Shown here piece by piece: positions 26,291 to 35,765 of a DNA stretch of 64,000 nucleotides. The position numbers were made by a program, and so were the translations under genes. This stretch comes from Pseudothauera nasutitermitis (GTDB lineage Bacteria; Pseudomonadota; Gammaproteobacteria; Burkholderiales; Rhodocyclaceae). The DNA lies in NCBI RefSeq assembly GCF_004801295.1, contig NZ_SSOC01000001.1, positions 434,001-498,000 of the forward strand, given 5' to 3'. The notes under the pieces are model-generated. The model ran no database searches and was not told where the DNA came from. It saw only the letters and a list, made by a program, of their open reading frames with translations. How positions within the stretch are numbered: the first letter of the stretch is position 1; each line of letters starts with the position of its first letter.

Positions 26291-27460
26291 ATGAGCGACA
26301 AGAAGCTGAACGTGTTCTGGTTCCTGCCCACCCACGGCGACGGCCGCTACCTGGGCAGCGCCCGCGAGGCCCGCGTGGTGGACCAGGCCTATCTGCAGCA
26401 GGTGGCGCAGGCCGCGGACAACCTGGGCTACGGCGGGGTGCTGATCCCCACCGGGCGCTTCTGCGAGGATTCGTGGATCGTCGCCGCCAGTCTGATTCCG
26501 GTCACCCGGCGCCTGAAATTTCTCGTCGCGCTGCGCCCGGCGACCGTTTCGCCGACCGTGGCGGCGCGCCAGGCGGCCACGCTGGACCGCCTGTCGGGCG
26601 GTCGCCTGCTGGTGAACGTCGTCGCCGGCGGCGATGCCGACGATCTGGCCGGCGACGGCATCTTCCTCGGTCACGACGAACGCTACGACCACGCCGACGA
26701 GTTCATCGAGGTGTGGAAGCGCGTGCTGGCCGGCGAGACGGTCGATTTCGACGGCCGCCACGTCAAGGTGAAGGGCGCGCGCCAGCTTTTCCCGCCCGTC
26801 CAACAGCCGCATCCGCCGCTGTTCTTCGGCGGCTCGTCAGCGCGTGCCCACGATACCGCGGCGAAGCACGTGGAACTCTACCTGTCATGGGGCGAGCCGC
26901 CCGGCGACGTGGCGCGCAAGTTCGCCGACGTGCGGGCACGCGCCGAGAAAGAGGGCCGCCAGGTGCGCTTCGGCGTGCGCCTGCACGTGATCCCGCGCGC
27001 CACCGAGGCGGAAGCCTGGGCCGCCGCCGAGCGCCTGATCAGCGAACTGGACGATGAGACCATCGCCGGCGCCCAGCAGACCCTGGCGCGCCTGGATTCC
27101 GAAGGCCAGCGCCGCATGCGCGAACTGCACGGCGGGCGGCGCGACCGGCTGGAAGTCTCGCCCAACCTGTGGGCCGGCGTGGGCCTGGTGCGCGGCGGCG
27201 CGGGCACCGCGCTGGTGGGCGACGGCAAGATCATCGCCGAGCGCCTGCAGGAATACGCCGCCATCGGCGCCGACACCTTCGTGCTGTCCGGCTATCCGCA
27301 CCTGGAAGAAGCCTACCGTTTCGCCGATCTGGTGTTCCCGCATCTGCCGCTGGCGAACGCCACGGCCGACAACGTGGCGCAGTTGCAGACGCCCAGGCTG
27401 GCCAGTCCGTTCGGCGAGATCATCGCCCACGACCGCTTCCCCAAGGCCGCGCAGAGCTGA
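26291..27460 (+). CDS. ssuD: FMNH2-dependent alkanesulfonate monooxygenase
   Basis: 389 residues of the bacterial luciferase-like fold, the usual SsuD length. Key segments: [16 protein letters not shown] at the N-terminus, GRFCEDSWI carrying the conserved Cys, [24 protein letters not shown] and [19 protein letters not shown] near the C-terminus. It releases sulfite from alkanesulfonates using reduced flavin and oxygen, so it works under aerobic conditions. No flavin reductase (ssuE) is encoded in this operon, so one must act from elsewhere. Confidence 0.96.
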   Translation: MSDKKLNVFWFLPTHGDGRYLGSAREARVVDQAYLQQVAQAADNLGYGGVLIPTGRFCEDSWIVAASLIPVTRRLKFLVALRPATVSPTVAARQAATLDRLSGGRLLVNVVAGGDADDLAGDGIFLGHDERYDHADEFIEVWKRVLAGETVDFDGRHVKVKGARQLFPPVQQPHPPLFFGGSSARAHDTAAKHVELYLSWGEPPGDVARKFADVRARAEKEGRQVRFGVRLHVIPRATEAEAWAAAERLISELDDETIAGAQQTLARLDSEGQRRMRELHGGRRDRLEVSPNLWAGVGLVRGGAGTALVGDGKIIAERLQEYAAIGADTFVLSGYPHLEEAYRFADLVFPHLPLANATADNVAQLQTPRLASPFGEIIAHDRFPKAAQS

Positions 27461-27491
27461 ACGGGCGTTGCGCACGGAGGGAAGAATCGGC

Positions 27492-28286
27492 ATGGCAACG
27501 ACAATCCAACGCATCCGCCGGAACGGGCTTGCGGACCGCCTGATGCCCTGGGCGGTGCCCGCCGGCCTGCTGGTGCTGTGGCAGGCGGCCGCCCAGCTGG
27601 GCTGGCTGTCCACCCGCGTGGCGCCGGCGCCGTCCGACGTGCTGCGTGCCGGCTGGGAACTGGCGTCCACCGGCGAACTGTTCGTGCATCTGTGGGCGAG
27701 CTTCGTGCGCGCGGCCATCGGCTTCGCCATCGGCGGCGGGCTGGGACTGCTGTTCGGCCTGCTCAACGGCGGCTTCCGCCTGTTCGAGCGGCTGTTCGAC
27801 ACCTCGATCCAGATGGTGCGCAACGTGCCGCATCTGGCGCTGATCCCGCTGGTGATCCTGTGGTTCGGCATCGACGAGGGCGGCAAGCTGTTCCTGGTGG
27901 CGCTGGGCACGCTGTTCCCGATCTACCTGAACACCTTCCACGGCATCCGCTCGGTGGATGCCGGGCTGGTGGAGATGGGGCGCTCCTACGGGCTGTCGAA
28001 CTGGCAGCTGTTCCGCCGCGTGATCCTGCCCGGCGCGCTGCCCAACATCCTGGTGGGCGTGCGCTATGCGCTGGGTTTCATGTGGCTGACGCTGATCGTC
28101 GCGGAAACCATCTCGGCGACCAGCGGCATCGGCTACATGGCGATGAACGCGCGCGAATTCCTGCAGACCGACGTGGTGGTGCTGGCCATCCTGCTGTATG
28201 CCCTGCTGGGCAAGTTCGCCGACGTGGCGGCGCGCGCGCTGGAGCGCCGCTGGCTGCGCTGGAACACGGCCTTCCAGCCGAGTTGA
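27492..28286 (+). CDS. ssuC: Aliphatic sulfonate ABC transporter permease
   Basis: 264 residues, six membrane segments, with the permease phrase [19 protein letters not shown] and the coupling loop [35 protein letters not shown] precedes the ATG. It lies between ssuD (31 bases) and ssuB (10 bases) and forms the membrane channel with SsuB. Confidence 0.94.
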   Translation: MATTIQRIRRNGLADRLMPWAVPAGLLVLWQAAAQLGWLSTRVAPAPSDVLRAGWELASTGELFVHLWASFVRAAIGFAIGGGLGLLFGLLNGGFRLFERLFDTSIQMVRNVPHLALIPLVILWFGIDEGGKLFLVALGTLFPIYLNTFHGIRSVDAGLVEMGRSYGLSNWQLFRRVILPGALPNILVGVRYALGFMWLTLIVAETISATSGIGYMAMNAREFLQTDVVVLAILLYALLGKFADVAARALERRWLRWNTAFQPS

Positions 28287-28296
28287 GGAATCCGCG

Positions 28297-29316
28297 ATGA
28301 GCGCATCCAACGATACCGAACTGGCCCGCGTGGCCGAATCGGCCACCTTTTCCACGACTCGCCCGGACAACGGCCTGGCGGTGCGCCTGGAGGCGGTGGA
28401 GCGCCGCTTCGGCGAGCGCATCGTGCTCGACCGGTTGTCGCTCGCTGTCGGCGCGGGCGAATTCATCGGCGTGGTGGGCAAGAGCGGCTGCGGCAAGAGC
28501 ACGCTGCTGCGCCTGCTGGCGGGGCTGGACGCCGCCGACGGCGGACGCATCGAATCGGACGGGCGCAAGCTCGCCGGCGAGGGTGGCGACGTGCGCATCA
28601 TGTACCAGGACGCCCGCCTGCTGCCCTGGCAGAGCGTGGCCGACAACGTCGCCCTGGGCCTCAAGGGGCGCCGCCGGCAGGTGCGCGCCCGCGCGCTGGA
28701 GGCGCTCGACCAGGTCGGCCTGGCCGACCGCGCCGACGAATGGCCCAGCCGCCTGTCCGGCGGCCAGCGCCAGCGCGTGGCCCTGGCGCGCGCGCTGGTG
28801 CATCGCCCGCGCCTGCTGTTGCTCGACGAGCCGCTGGGCGCGCTGGACGCACTCACGCGCATCGAAATGCACCGGCTGATCGAACGCATCTGGCGCGAGC
28901 ACCGCTTCACCGCCGTGCTGGTGACCCATGACGTGAGCGAGGCGGTGGCGCTCGCCGACCGCATCGTGCTGATCGAGGACGGCCGTGTGGCGCTCGACCA
29001 GGAGGTGGCCTTGCCCCGGCCGCGCGCACGCGGCGACGCCGCCTTCGCCGCGCTCGAAGGGCGCGTGCTGGATCGCCTGCTCAACGTCCAGGCGCTCAAT
29101 CCGCGCAACCAGATCCGCGGGCGGGTCAAGGCGATCCGCGTGGATGAAGTGCTCGCCGAGATCGAGATCGAGGCCATCGACCGTTCCGGCAGGCGCGACG
29201 TCCTGGTGTCCACGCTCACCGCGCGCAATCTGCGCGAGCACGCGCTGGAAGTCGGCGCCGAGGTGCTGCTGGTGGTGTTCAAATCCAACGAAGTGGCGCT
29301 GGCCACGCCCCTTTGA
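28297..29316 (+). CDS. ssuB: Aliphatic sulfonate ABC ATPase with fused C-terminal Mop/TOBE domain
   Basis: 339 residues, longer than typical SsuB (about 255). Walker A GKSGCGKS is at 61-68, then [12 protein letters not shown], signature LSGGQRQR and [16 protein letters not shown]. The extra tail from about 265 is a Mop/TOBE domain ([14 protein letters not shown]...[11 protein letters not shown]) like the free molbindin encoded at 24980-25195. Such tails in ModC or CysA-type ATPases sense oxyanions and inhibit transport; a similar role for sulfate or molybdate here is inference. The stop is followed at once by an 86-bp repeat. Confidence 0.92.
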   Translation: MSASNDTELARVAESATFSTTRPDNGLAVRLEAVERRFGERIVLDRLSLAVGAGEFIGVVGKSGCGKSTLLRLLAGLDAADGGRIESDGRKLAGEGGDVRIMYQDARLLPWQSVADNVALGLKGRRRQVRARALEALDQVGLADRADEWPSRLSGGQRQRVALARALVHRPRLLLLDEPLGALDALTRIEMHRLIERIWREHRFTAVLVTHDVSEAVALADRIVLIEDGRVALDQEVALPRPRARGDAAFAALEGRVLDRLLNVQALNPRNQIRGRVKAIRVDEVLAEIEIEAIDRSGRRDVLVSTLTARNLREHALEVGAEVLLVVFKSNEVALATPL

Positions 29317-29402
29317 GATGAAACGGCCCCCACGCTCACTGCGTTCGCTGCCCCCCGAGGGGGTGTCAGTACGCTTGAGACGGCTCGGCGCATACTGACA
29401 TG
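29317..29402 (+). repeat. Interspersed repeat A, copy 1
   Basis: About 86 bp, nearly identical to the inverse of 36594-36679. It starts immediately after the ssuB stop codon and its last three bases are the ATG of the EAL gene. Inner parts include CCCCCACGCTCACTGCG and CCCCCCGAGGGGG (a small dyad). It shows no clear ribosome-binding sequence. Confidence 0.9.
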
Positions 29403-30314
29403 GTCGCGCCGCCCCCGCCCGGGTTCTCCCTCCCCGAACCGGCCTCTCTCCCTTCACGCGCCGGCGGCGGGGCGGCGCACCTCGCGCCCGAAGGCGTGGC
29501 GGCCTATTTCCGCCGCGCCGGCACGCCCGGCGGCGGTGCCGAGGGCCTGTACGAAACCGGCGCCGGCACCGGCGGGCGCTTCGCCGGCCTGCGCCTGAGC
29601 AGCGCCTTCCAGCCGCTGCTGTACGCCCACAGCCTGCTGCCCGCCGCGCACGAGGCGCTGCTGCGGGTGGAGGACGGCCAGGGGCGGGCGCTGTCTCCGG
29701 CCGATGCATTCGCGCGTGCCGCCGATGCCGGCGAGATGGTGTATCTCGACCGCCTGTGCCGGATGATCCACGTGCTCAACTTCGTCCGCCAGCGCGCGCC
29801 GGACGACGACCTCTACCTCAACGTGCATGGCGGCCACCTGCTGGGCGTGGCCGGCGGGCACGGCAGCACCTTCGAGATGCTGCTGCGCCATTGCGCGCTG
29901 AGTCCGCGCCGCGTGGTGCTGGAGATCATCGAGGCCGGCATCGACGACATCGGCCATCTCAGCGAGGCGGTGGACGCCTACCGCGCGCGCGGCTACCGCG
30001 TGGCCATCGACGATTTCGGTTGCCAGCACTCCAATTTCGACCGCCTGTGGCGGCTCTCGCCCGACATCGTCAAGCTGGACCGCAGCCTGGTGGTGCAGGC
30101 CACGCTCAATCCGCGTGCGCGGCGCATGCTGCCGCGCCTGGTGGAACTCATCCACGAACTGGACGCCAGCGTGGTCTGCGAGGGCATCGAAACCCCGGAG
30201 CAGCACGCCCTGGCCATCGACGCCGGCGCCGATCTGCTGCAGGGCTTCCTGTACGCGCGGCCAGCGGCGGACTTGTTCCAGTCCCGCTCGGGGCTGGCGC
30301 TGGTCGGCGGCTGA
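29400..30314 (+). CDS. EAL-domain protein (c-di-GMP phosphodiesterase-like)
   Basis: 304 residues: a Pro/Gly-rich N-terminus of about 60, then one EAL domain. The catalytic elements look complete: EAL at 85-87 (AHEALLRV), NVHGG, the acidic LEIIE, DDFG (IDDFGCQHSNF), the lysine in VKLDRSL, CEGIET and QGFLYARP. It should therefore hydrolyse cyclic di-GMP, although no GGDEF, sensor or membrane domain is attached. Its start codon is supplied by repeat A, so its expression may depend on the ssu transcript upstream. Confidence 0.85.
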   Translation: MVAPPPPGFSLPEPASLPSRAGGGAAHLAPEGVAAYFRRAGTPGGGAEGLYETGAGTGGRFAGLRLSSAFQPLLYAHSLLPAAHEALLRVEDGQGRALSPADAFARAADAGEMVYLDRLCRMIHVLNFVRQRAPDDDLYLNVHGGHLLGVAGGHGSTFEMLLRHCALSPRRVVLEIIEAGIDDIGHLSEAVDAYRARGYRVAIDDFGCQHSNFDRLWRLSPDIVKLDRSLVVQATLNPRARRMLPRLVELIHELDASVVCEGIETPEQHALAIDAGADLLQGFLYARPAADLFQSRSGLALVGG

Positions 30315-30320
30315 GGGCGT

Positions 30321-30348
30321 AAAAAAGCCGGCCCAGGCGGGGCCGGCT
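30321..30348 (-). terminator. Terminator of the NTF2-like gene
   Basis: On the minus strand, GCCGGCCC and GGGCCGGC form a stem with a short loop followed by six T (AAAAAA at 30321-30326 on the plus strand), 20 bases past the stop of the gene at 30368. Confidence 0.85.
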
Positions 30349-30367
30349 GCTTTGGGAACGCCCCGGC

Positions 30368-30829
30368 TCAGGAGAGCAGGACGTCGAGCCGGGCGAGCGG
30401 GTGGCAGGCGTAGGCCTGGATGCCCCAATGGCCGTCCTGCAGGGTCACCACGTAAAGCGCGCGGAAATGGCCTTGCGGGCCATCGGCCTCCTCGTCGCGG
30501 CGGAAGCTCACCGCGATGTGCAGGCGCTCGGTGGTGGCGTGCAGCAGTTCGCGCTCTTCCCAGGGGGAGTGGTCCCAGGCGTCGCAGCCGAAATCCGTTC
30601 CCGCGGCGGCGTTCTCCCACACGCGCAGCTGGCCGTGGGTGAGGTGCACGTGCGGGTAGTTCAGCGTGGCGTTGCGGGCCTGTGCGTCGCCGTTGTGCAA
30701 TGCGGCCAGAAAGGCATCCAGGCAGGCATTGCCGGCGGCGATGGCGGCGAGGGTCGCGGGGTCTTCCGATGATTCGACGGAAAACGCGGAGAGCGGTGCG
30801 GAAACGGCGGCAAGGGCGGTCGTGACCAT
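30368..30829 (-). CDS. NTF2-like/SnoaL-type hypothetical protein
   Basis: 153 residues from ATG 30829; a longer in-frame version exists but reads through promoter-like DNA. The fold appears to be NTF2-like: a helical start (LAAIAAGNACLDAFLAALHNGD), TLNYPHVHLTHGQLRVW, then strands (RLHIAVSFRRDEEADG, FRALYVVTLQDGHWGIQAYA). Such cone-shaped domains bind small ligands or act as isomerases and dehydratases. It stands alone between two convergent or parallel operons with its own terminator. Function unknown. Confidence 0.7.
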   Translation of the reverse strand: MVTTALAAVSAPLSAFSVESSEDPATLAAIAAGNACLDAFLAALHNGDAQARNATLNYPHVHLTHGQLRVWENAAAGTDFGCDAWDHSPWEERELLHATTERLHIAVSFRRDEEADGPQGHFRALYVVTLQDGHWGIQAYACHPLARLDVLLS

Positions 30830-30982
30830 GACAGACTCCGGATGGAAGGCGATGTGGTTGACGCTAGCGTTTCGATCGGCGGGAAGCAACGAATTTATGT
30901 TGCAATGCAAAAATTTCACACGGATGAAGCGCAGTCAACGGGTCCATCGGCCAGTGCCGTGGCGGGATGCGCACCCGAGTCG

Positions 30983-31507
30983 CTATGGCGTTGCCGGCGG
31001 GGTGTCGGTGCCGTAGCGGAAATCGCAGTGCGGAGCGCCCTGCATGATGGTCTGCGTGCGGCTGAACTTCACCTCCGGCGCGAAGCCGGCGATGAACGCC
31101 GCGTCGCGGTTGCAGGACAGCAGGTGGCCGATCTTGCCCAGGCCCAGCGCGCGGTACATCTCGGCGTAGCGGCAGCGCGTGACGTCGAAGTCGAAGCGCC
31201 GCGCATCCTGTTTGCGCACCTCGACTTCCAGTGCGCCGTCGCGCGTCCACAGCGGCTGGATGGCGATGAAGCCTTGCAGCGTGCCGCCGGCCGGCTCGCG
31301 CGCGGCCATCTCGCCGGCGGCGCGCACGGCGGCGGCGGTGACCGCCTCGTCGATGATCGCGCCGGCGCGTTCCTCGCCCAGTTCGCGTTCCAGGATGTCG
31401 TAGATCGGCTTGATGATCTCCGCCTCGATGCGGCGGCGCACCAGGATGCCGAGGTCGGCGGGAATGGGCGGCAGGACGTCGGCGGATGGGGGGGCGGTCG
31501 TGCTCAT
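30983..31507 (-). CDS. L-2-amino-thiazoline-4-carboxylic acid (ATC) hydrolase family protein
   Basis: 174 residues. IEAEIIKPIYDILERELGEERAGAIIDEAV and the C-terminal segment CRYAEMYRALGLGKIGHLLSCNRD...HCDFRY mark the ATC hydrolase family, whose founding member opens the thiazoline ring to N-carbamoyl-L-cysteine. Many homologues act on other substrates or have no known one. The ATG overlaps the stop of the M20 amidohydrolase gene, so the two are made together, a pairing that mirrors the ATC pathway (ring opening, then amide removal). Last gene of an eight-gene minus-strand operon that runs from the binding protein to here. Confidence 0.72.
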   Translation of the reverse strand: MSTTAPPSADVLPPIPADLGILVRRRIEAEIIKPIYDILERELGEERAGAIIDEAVTAAAVRAAGEMAAREPAGGTLQGFIAIQPLWTRDGALEVEVRKQDARRFDFDVTRCRYAEMYRALGLGKIGHLLSCNRDAAFIAGFAPEVKFSRTQTIMQGAPHCDFRYGTDTPPATP

Positions 31508-32700
31508 GCGGCGCTTCCGGTGTGCTGCGCGGCGTCGAGCGGCAGGAGCTGGCGGGTGAGCTGCACCCAGTAGCTGGCGCCGACGGAGAGAATCTCGTCG
31601 TTGAAATCGTAGCCCGGATTGTGCAGCAGACAGCCCGAGGCGCCCGGGCCGGCGCCCAGCCAGATGTAGGCGCCGGGGCGGGCCTGCTGCAGGAAGGCGA
31701 AGTCCTCGGCGCCCATCGACGGCACCGGGTCCAGATCCACGCGTTCGGCGCCGACCAGCGCGGTGGCCGCGGCGATGGCCTGTTGCGTGGGTGCGGGGGC
31801 ATTCACGGTGGGCGGGTAGCGCCGCTCGTAGCACACCGCGGCCTGGATGCCGAAGGTGGCGGCGATGCCCTGGGCGATCTCGCGGATGCGGCGTTCGGCC
31901 AGATCGCGCACCGCCGGGGTGAAGCTGCGCACGGTGCCGCGCAGCACCACGTTTTCCGGCAGGACGTTCCAGGTGTCGCCGGCGTGCAGCTGGGTGACGC
32001 TGACCACCAGCGCGTCCAGCGGGTTGATCTCGCGGCTGGCGATGGTCTGCAGCGCGCCCACCAGCTGGCCGGCGGCCACCGTGGCGTCGCGCCCCAGGTG
32101 CGGCATGCCGGCGTGCGCCCCGCGCCCCGTCAGGGTGATCTCGAAGATGTCGTAGGCGGCCATCTGCGGGCCCGTGCGGATGGCGAAGTAGCCTTCCGGC
32201 AGGCCCGGCCAGTTGTGCAGGCCGAACACGCTTTCGATGGGGAAGCGCTCGAACAGGCCTTCCTCGACCATCACCCGGCCGCCGCCCTCGTTTTCCTCGG
32301 CAGGCTGGAAAATCACCGCCACGGTGCCGGCGAACTCGCGTGTTTCGGCCAGGTGGCGGGCGGCGCCGAGCAGCATGGTGGTGTGCCCGTCGTGGCCGCA
32401 GGCGTGCATCTTGCCGGGCACCCTGGAGCGGTGCTCGAACTGGTTGGCTTCCTCGACGTGCAGGGCGTCCATGTCGGCGCGCAGGCCGATCCACGGCCCC
32501 GGCGCCTTGCCGGGGATGACGCCGACCACGCCGGTCCTGGCCAGCCCGGTGTGCACCTCGATGCCGAAGGAGGCCAGCAGTTCGGCGACGAAGGCGCTGG
32601 TGCGCACTTCCTCGAAGGCGGTTTCCGGGTGGGCGTGCAGGTGGTGGCGCCAGCCGCGCATGGTTTCGTGCAGGGCGGTGATCTCGGGCAGTACGCTCAC
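31504..32700 (-). CDS. M20-family metallo-amidohydrolase (aminoacylase/hippurate hydrolase type)
   Basis: 398 residues from GTG 32700. Metal ligands of the M20D class are all visible: CGHDGHTT (about 105-112), PAEENEGGG, GLHNWPG and LLHNPGYDF. The lid domain lies between. It removes acyl or carbamoyl groups from amino acids or cleaves small amides. The GTG start is provided by repeat B, which also carries GGGAGGG before it, and it overlaps the stop codon of the FAD oxidase. Context suggests the substrate is brought in by the Dpp-type transporter encoded upstream. Confidence 0.88.
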   Translation of the reverse strand: MSVLPEITALHETMRGWRHHLHAHPETAFEEVRTSAFVAELLASFGIEVHTGLARTGVVGVIPGKAPGPWIGLRADMDALHVEEANQFEHRSRVPGKMHACGHDGHTTMLLGAARHLAETREFAGTVAVIFQPAEENEGGGRVMVEEGLFERFPIESVFGLHNWPGLPEGYFAIRTGPQMAAYDIFEITLTGRGAHAGMPHLGRDATVAAGQLVGALQTIASREINPLDALVVSVTQLHAGDTWNVLPENVVLRGTVRSFTPAVRDLAERRIREIAQGIAATFGIQAAVCYERRYPPTVNAPAPTQQAIAAATALVGAERVDLDPVPSMGAEDFAFLQQARPGAYIWLGAGPGASGCLLHNPGYDFNDEILSVGASYWVQLTRQLLPLDAAQHTGSAA

Positions 32701-34085
32701 TGGACGGCCCTCCCGTCGCGATGCGACGCCCTCCCCGGGGGAGGCGGAGCGCCCCCTTCGGGCGGCCGGGCGGGGGCGCTCTGGGCGATCCTCACTTCGC
32801 GGGCGTCGCGCCAGCGGTAGCGCAGCAGCTCCAGCGGTGCGATCCGGTGCAGCAGGCCGTGCAGCGGCAGCGGGCGCAAGGGGGTGACGGGCAGGTCCAG
32901 TTCGGCGGCCGGGCGGCCTTCCACGGCCTGCACCAGCACCGGGCCGCTGGCCACCGCCAGGGCCACGCCGCGGCCGTTGAAGCCGCCCAGGGTGAACAGG
33001 CCGGGTTCGGGGTTGTGCAGGCGGGGCAGGAAATCGGCGGTCATGCCGACCAGGCCGTCCCAGGCGTATTCGAAGCGCAGATCCTCGCCGAGTGCCGGGA
33101 ACAGGCTGCGCAGGCGCTGGCGCACGTGGCGCTCCAGGCGCCGCCGCCAGTCGTGGGTGAGCACCAGCGCGCCGCCGGACACCAGGCGGCCATCCACCGT
33201 GGGGCGGGCGAAATGCAGGTCGCCGTGGGTGTCGGACAGCGCGTGGCCGCCCGGCAGCGCGCCGGCGCGCTGGGCGTCGTCGAGTACCGTGGTGGCGAGC
33301 TGGAAGAAGCGCACCGGCACCACCGAGCGGCGCAGGCGCGGCAGCAGGGCGTCGGTGTAGGCGTCGGTGGTGAGGATGACGCTGCGCGCGCGCACGGCGC
33401 CGTTGGCGGTATCCACGTGCCAGCCGCTTTCGTCGCTCCGCAGGGCGGTGGCGGGGGACTGGCCGTGCAGGCGCGCGCCGGCGGCCTGCGCGGCGCGCGC
33501 CAGGCCGCGCACCAGCTTGAGCGGATTGACGTGGCCGCCGTCGCGCGCCAGCCAGGCGCCGTGGTAGATCGGCGAGCCGGTCAGCGCGGCGGTTTCCCCG
33601 GCATTCAAAAACGCCACGTTGGCGCCCAGCGCGTCCCACTGCTCGAAACGCTCGCGCGCCTGGCGGGCGCGTCCCGGGGAGTGTGCGGGTTGCAGCCAGC
33701 CGTTTTGCACGGCGTCGGCATCGATGCCGTGGCGGCGCGCGAGTTCGAAGGTGAAGGCGGCGGAGCCGGCCACCAGCCGGGCGAAGCGCTCGCCGGCCTG
33801 GTCGCCGAACTGCGCGCGCAGATCGTCCGGAAAGGCGCGGCTGAGCGCCGGGATGACCATGCCGTTGTTGCGCCCGGCGCCGCCGTGGCCGGGTTCGCCG
33901 GCTTCCAGCACGCTGACGCGGTGGCCGGCCTCGGCCAGATGCAGCGCGGCCGACAGCCCGGCGTAGCCGGCGCCGACGATGGCGACGTCGGCCTGCTCGC
34001 TGCCTTCCAGCGCCGGGGCATGGGGCGCCGGCGGGGACGAGGCGTTCCACAGGGTGGTTTCAAGCGGGGTTAGATTGATGGCCAT
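32697..34085 (-). CDS. FAD-dependent amino-acid oxidase/dehydrogenase (DAO family)
   Basis: 462 residues. The FAD-binding motif is VAIVGAGYAGLSAALHLAEAG (about 34-54, GAGYAG), and the C-terminal flavin contact is LGGFNGRGVALAV. HGGAGRNNGMVIPAL resembles PuuB/GlcD-like members that oxidise amines or imino acids. The last 30 or so residues (from APARPPEGG) are encoded inside repeat B and are probably a tail added by the repeat. Its ATG lies 28 bases past the transporter ATPase stop. Substrate unknown. Confidence 0.82.
   Translation of the reverse strand: MAINLTPLETTLWNASSPPAPHAPALEGSEQADVAIVGAGYAGLSAALHLAEAGHRVSVLEAGEPGHGGAGRNNGMVIPALSRAFPDDLRAQFGDQAGERFARLVAGSAAFTFELARRHGIDADAVQNGWLQPAHSPGRARQARERFEQWDALGANVAFLNAGETAALTGSPIYHGAWLARDGGHVNPLKLVRGLARAAQAAGARLHGQSPATALRSDESGWHVDTANGAVRARSVILTTDAYTDALLPRLRRSVVPVRFFQLATTVLDDAQRAGALPGGHALSDTHGDLHFARPTVDGRLVSGGALVLTHDWRRRLERHVRQRLRSLFPALGEDLRFEYAWDGLVGMTADFLPRLHNPEPGLFTLGGFNGRGVALAVASGPVLVQAVEGRPAAELDLPVTPLRPLPLHGLLHRIAPLELLRYRWRDAREVRIAQSAPARPPEGGAPPPPGRASHRDGRAVQ
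32698..32781 (-). repeat. Interspersed repeat B, copy 1
   Basis: About 84 bp, on the minus strand, closely matching 52726-52809. It encodes the C-terminal tail of the DAO gene and ends in the GTG start of the M20 gene. It contains AGCGCCCCCGCCC...GAAGGGGGCGCT dyads and a GGGAGGG ribosome-binding sequence before the start. Confidence 0.88.
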
Positions 34086-34113
34086 TGGAGGCGGATCTCC
34101 ATGCGTGGGTGGA

Positions 34114-35757
34114 TCACGCTGCGTCGCGCACCACAGACCGTTCCGCCAGCGCCTCGCCGGGCGGGTTCCAGTGGCGGCCCGGCACGGCGGCGAGCAGATC
34201 GCGGGTGTAGGGGTGTTGTGGGTCAGCGAAGACCTGTGCGGCCGGGCCGTGCTCGACCACCTGGCCGTTCTTCATCACCGCGATGCGGTCGCAGATCTGT
34301 GCGGCCACGCGCAGGTCGTGGGTGATGAACAGCAGCGACAGGCCGAGGCGGGTGCGCAGGTCGGCGAGCAGGGCCAGCACCTGGGCCTGCACCGAGACGT
34401 CGAGCGCGGAGACCGGCTCGTCGGCGACCAGCACGCGCGGCTGCAGAGCCAGCGCGCGGGCCAGGCCGATGCGCTGGCGCTGGCCGCCGGAGAATTCGTG
34501 CGGGAAGCGCCCGGTGGCTTCCGGGTCCAGGCCGACCAGTTCGAACAGTTCGCGCGCGCGGCGCAGGGCCTCGCGGCGCGGCACGCCGTGCACGATGGGG
34601 CCCTGGGCGACCAGGTCGCCGACGCGCTTGCGCGGGTTGAGCGAGCCATAGGGGTCCTGGAACACCATCTGGATGTGGCGCGAGTGTTCGCGCAGCGCCC
34701 GCCCGCGCAGGCCGGCGAGGTCGATGTCGCCCAGCCGGATGGCGCCGCCGTCCGGTTCCAGCAGGCGGACGATGCAGCGCGCCAGGGTGGATTTGCCCGA
34801 GCCGCTTTCGCCGACGATGCCCAGCGTGCCGCCCTGGGGCAGTTCCAGCGTGGTCTCGCGCACCGCGTGCACCACGCGCCGGCCGGTGAACAGGCCGCCG
34901 CTGCGGTAGGTCTTGGAGACGCCTTCGACGCGCAGCGCCGCCGCGGCGCTGACCGCGCGTTCGGGCGGCGGGGTGAGCGGCGGCACGGCGGCGATCAGCG
35001 CGCGGGTGTAGGGATGGCGCGGGGCGTGCAGGATTTGCGCGGCCGCGCCGTGTTCGACCAGCACGCCGTGCTGCATGACCGCCACGCGGTCGGCGATCTC
35101 GGCGACCACGCCGAAGTCGTGGGTGATGAACAGCACCGCGGTGCCGCGCCGTTCCTGCAGTTCGCGGATCAGCTTGAGGATCTGCGCCTGGGTGGTGACG
35201 TCCAGCGCGGTGGTCGGTTCGTCGGCGATCAGCACGCCGGGTTCGAGCGCCAGCGCCATGGCGATCATCGCGCGCTGGCGCTGCCCGCCGGAAAGCTGGT
35301 GCGGGTAGGCACGCGCGGCGGCCGGCGGGTCGGGGATGTGCACGTCGGCGAGCAGGGCCAGCACGCGCTGTTCGATCTCGCGCCTGCTCAGGCGGGTATG
35401 CGCGCGGAACATCTCGCCGATCTGGTCGCCGATGGTGCGCAGCGGGTTCAGCGCGGTCATCGGCTCCTGGAAGATCATGCCGATGCGCGCGCCGCGAATG
35501 GCGCGCAGCTCGGCCGGCGCCAGTTCGAGCAGGTTGCGCCCGTCGAATTCGATGCGCCCGCTTTCCGCGCGCACGCGCTCGGGCAGCAGGCCGAGGATGG
35601 CGCCGGCGCTCATCGACTTGCCGGAGCCGCTTTCGCCCACCACGCAGAGGATTTCGTTGGCGCGCAGGTCGAGGTTCAGGTGCCTCAGCGCGTGGCTGCG
35701 GTCCGCGCCCGGGGGCAGGGCGACGCTGAGGTCCTGGATGGAAAGGACGGTGCTCAT
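34114..35757 (-). CDS. Dipeptide/oligopeptide-type ABC importer, fused double ATPase
   Basis: 547 residues with two ATP-binding cassettes in one chain, equivalent to DppD plus DppF. Each half has GESGSGKS (about 41-48 and 315-322), a signature LSGGQRQR or FSGGQRQR, Walker B ([26 protein letters not shown]) and OppD/F-type features such as [12 protein letters not shown] and [20 protein letters not shown] 35757 ([10 protein letters not shown]) is chosen over upstream in-frame sequence that lies inside the permease gene. Fused pairs of this type occur in glutathione and nickel/peptide importers. Confidence 0.92.
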   Translation of the reverse strand: MSTVLSIQDLSVALPPGADRSHALRHLNLDLRANEILCVVGESGSGKSMSAGAILGLLPERVRAESGRIEFDGRNLLELAPAELRAIRGARIGMIFQEPMTALNPLRTIGDQIGEMFRAHTRLSRREIEQRVLALLADVHIPDPPAAARAYPHQLSGGQRQRAMIAMALALEPGVLIADEPTTALDVTTQAQILKLIRELQERRGTAVLFITHDFGVVAEIADRVAVMQHGVLVEHGAAAQILHAPRHPYTRALIAAVPPLTPPPERAVSAAAALRVEGVSKTYRSGGLFTGRRVVHAVRETTLELPQGGTLGIVGESGSGKSTLARCIVRLLEPDGGAIRLGDIDLAGLRGRALREHSRHIQMVFQDPYGSLNPRKRVGDLVAQGPIVHGVPRREALRRARELFELVGLDPEATGRFPHEFSGGQRQRIGLARALALQPRVLVADEPVSALDVSVQAQVLALLADLRTRLGLSLLFITHDLRVAAQICDRIAVMKNGQVVEHGPAAQVFADPQHPYTRDLLAAVPGRHWNPPGEALAERSVVRDAA

Positions 35758-35765
35758 CGCGGTGC

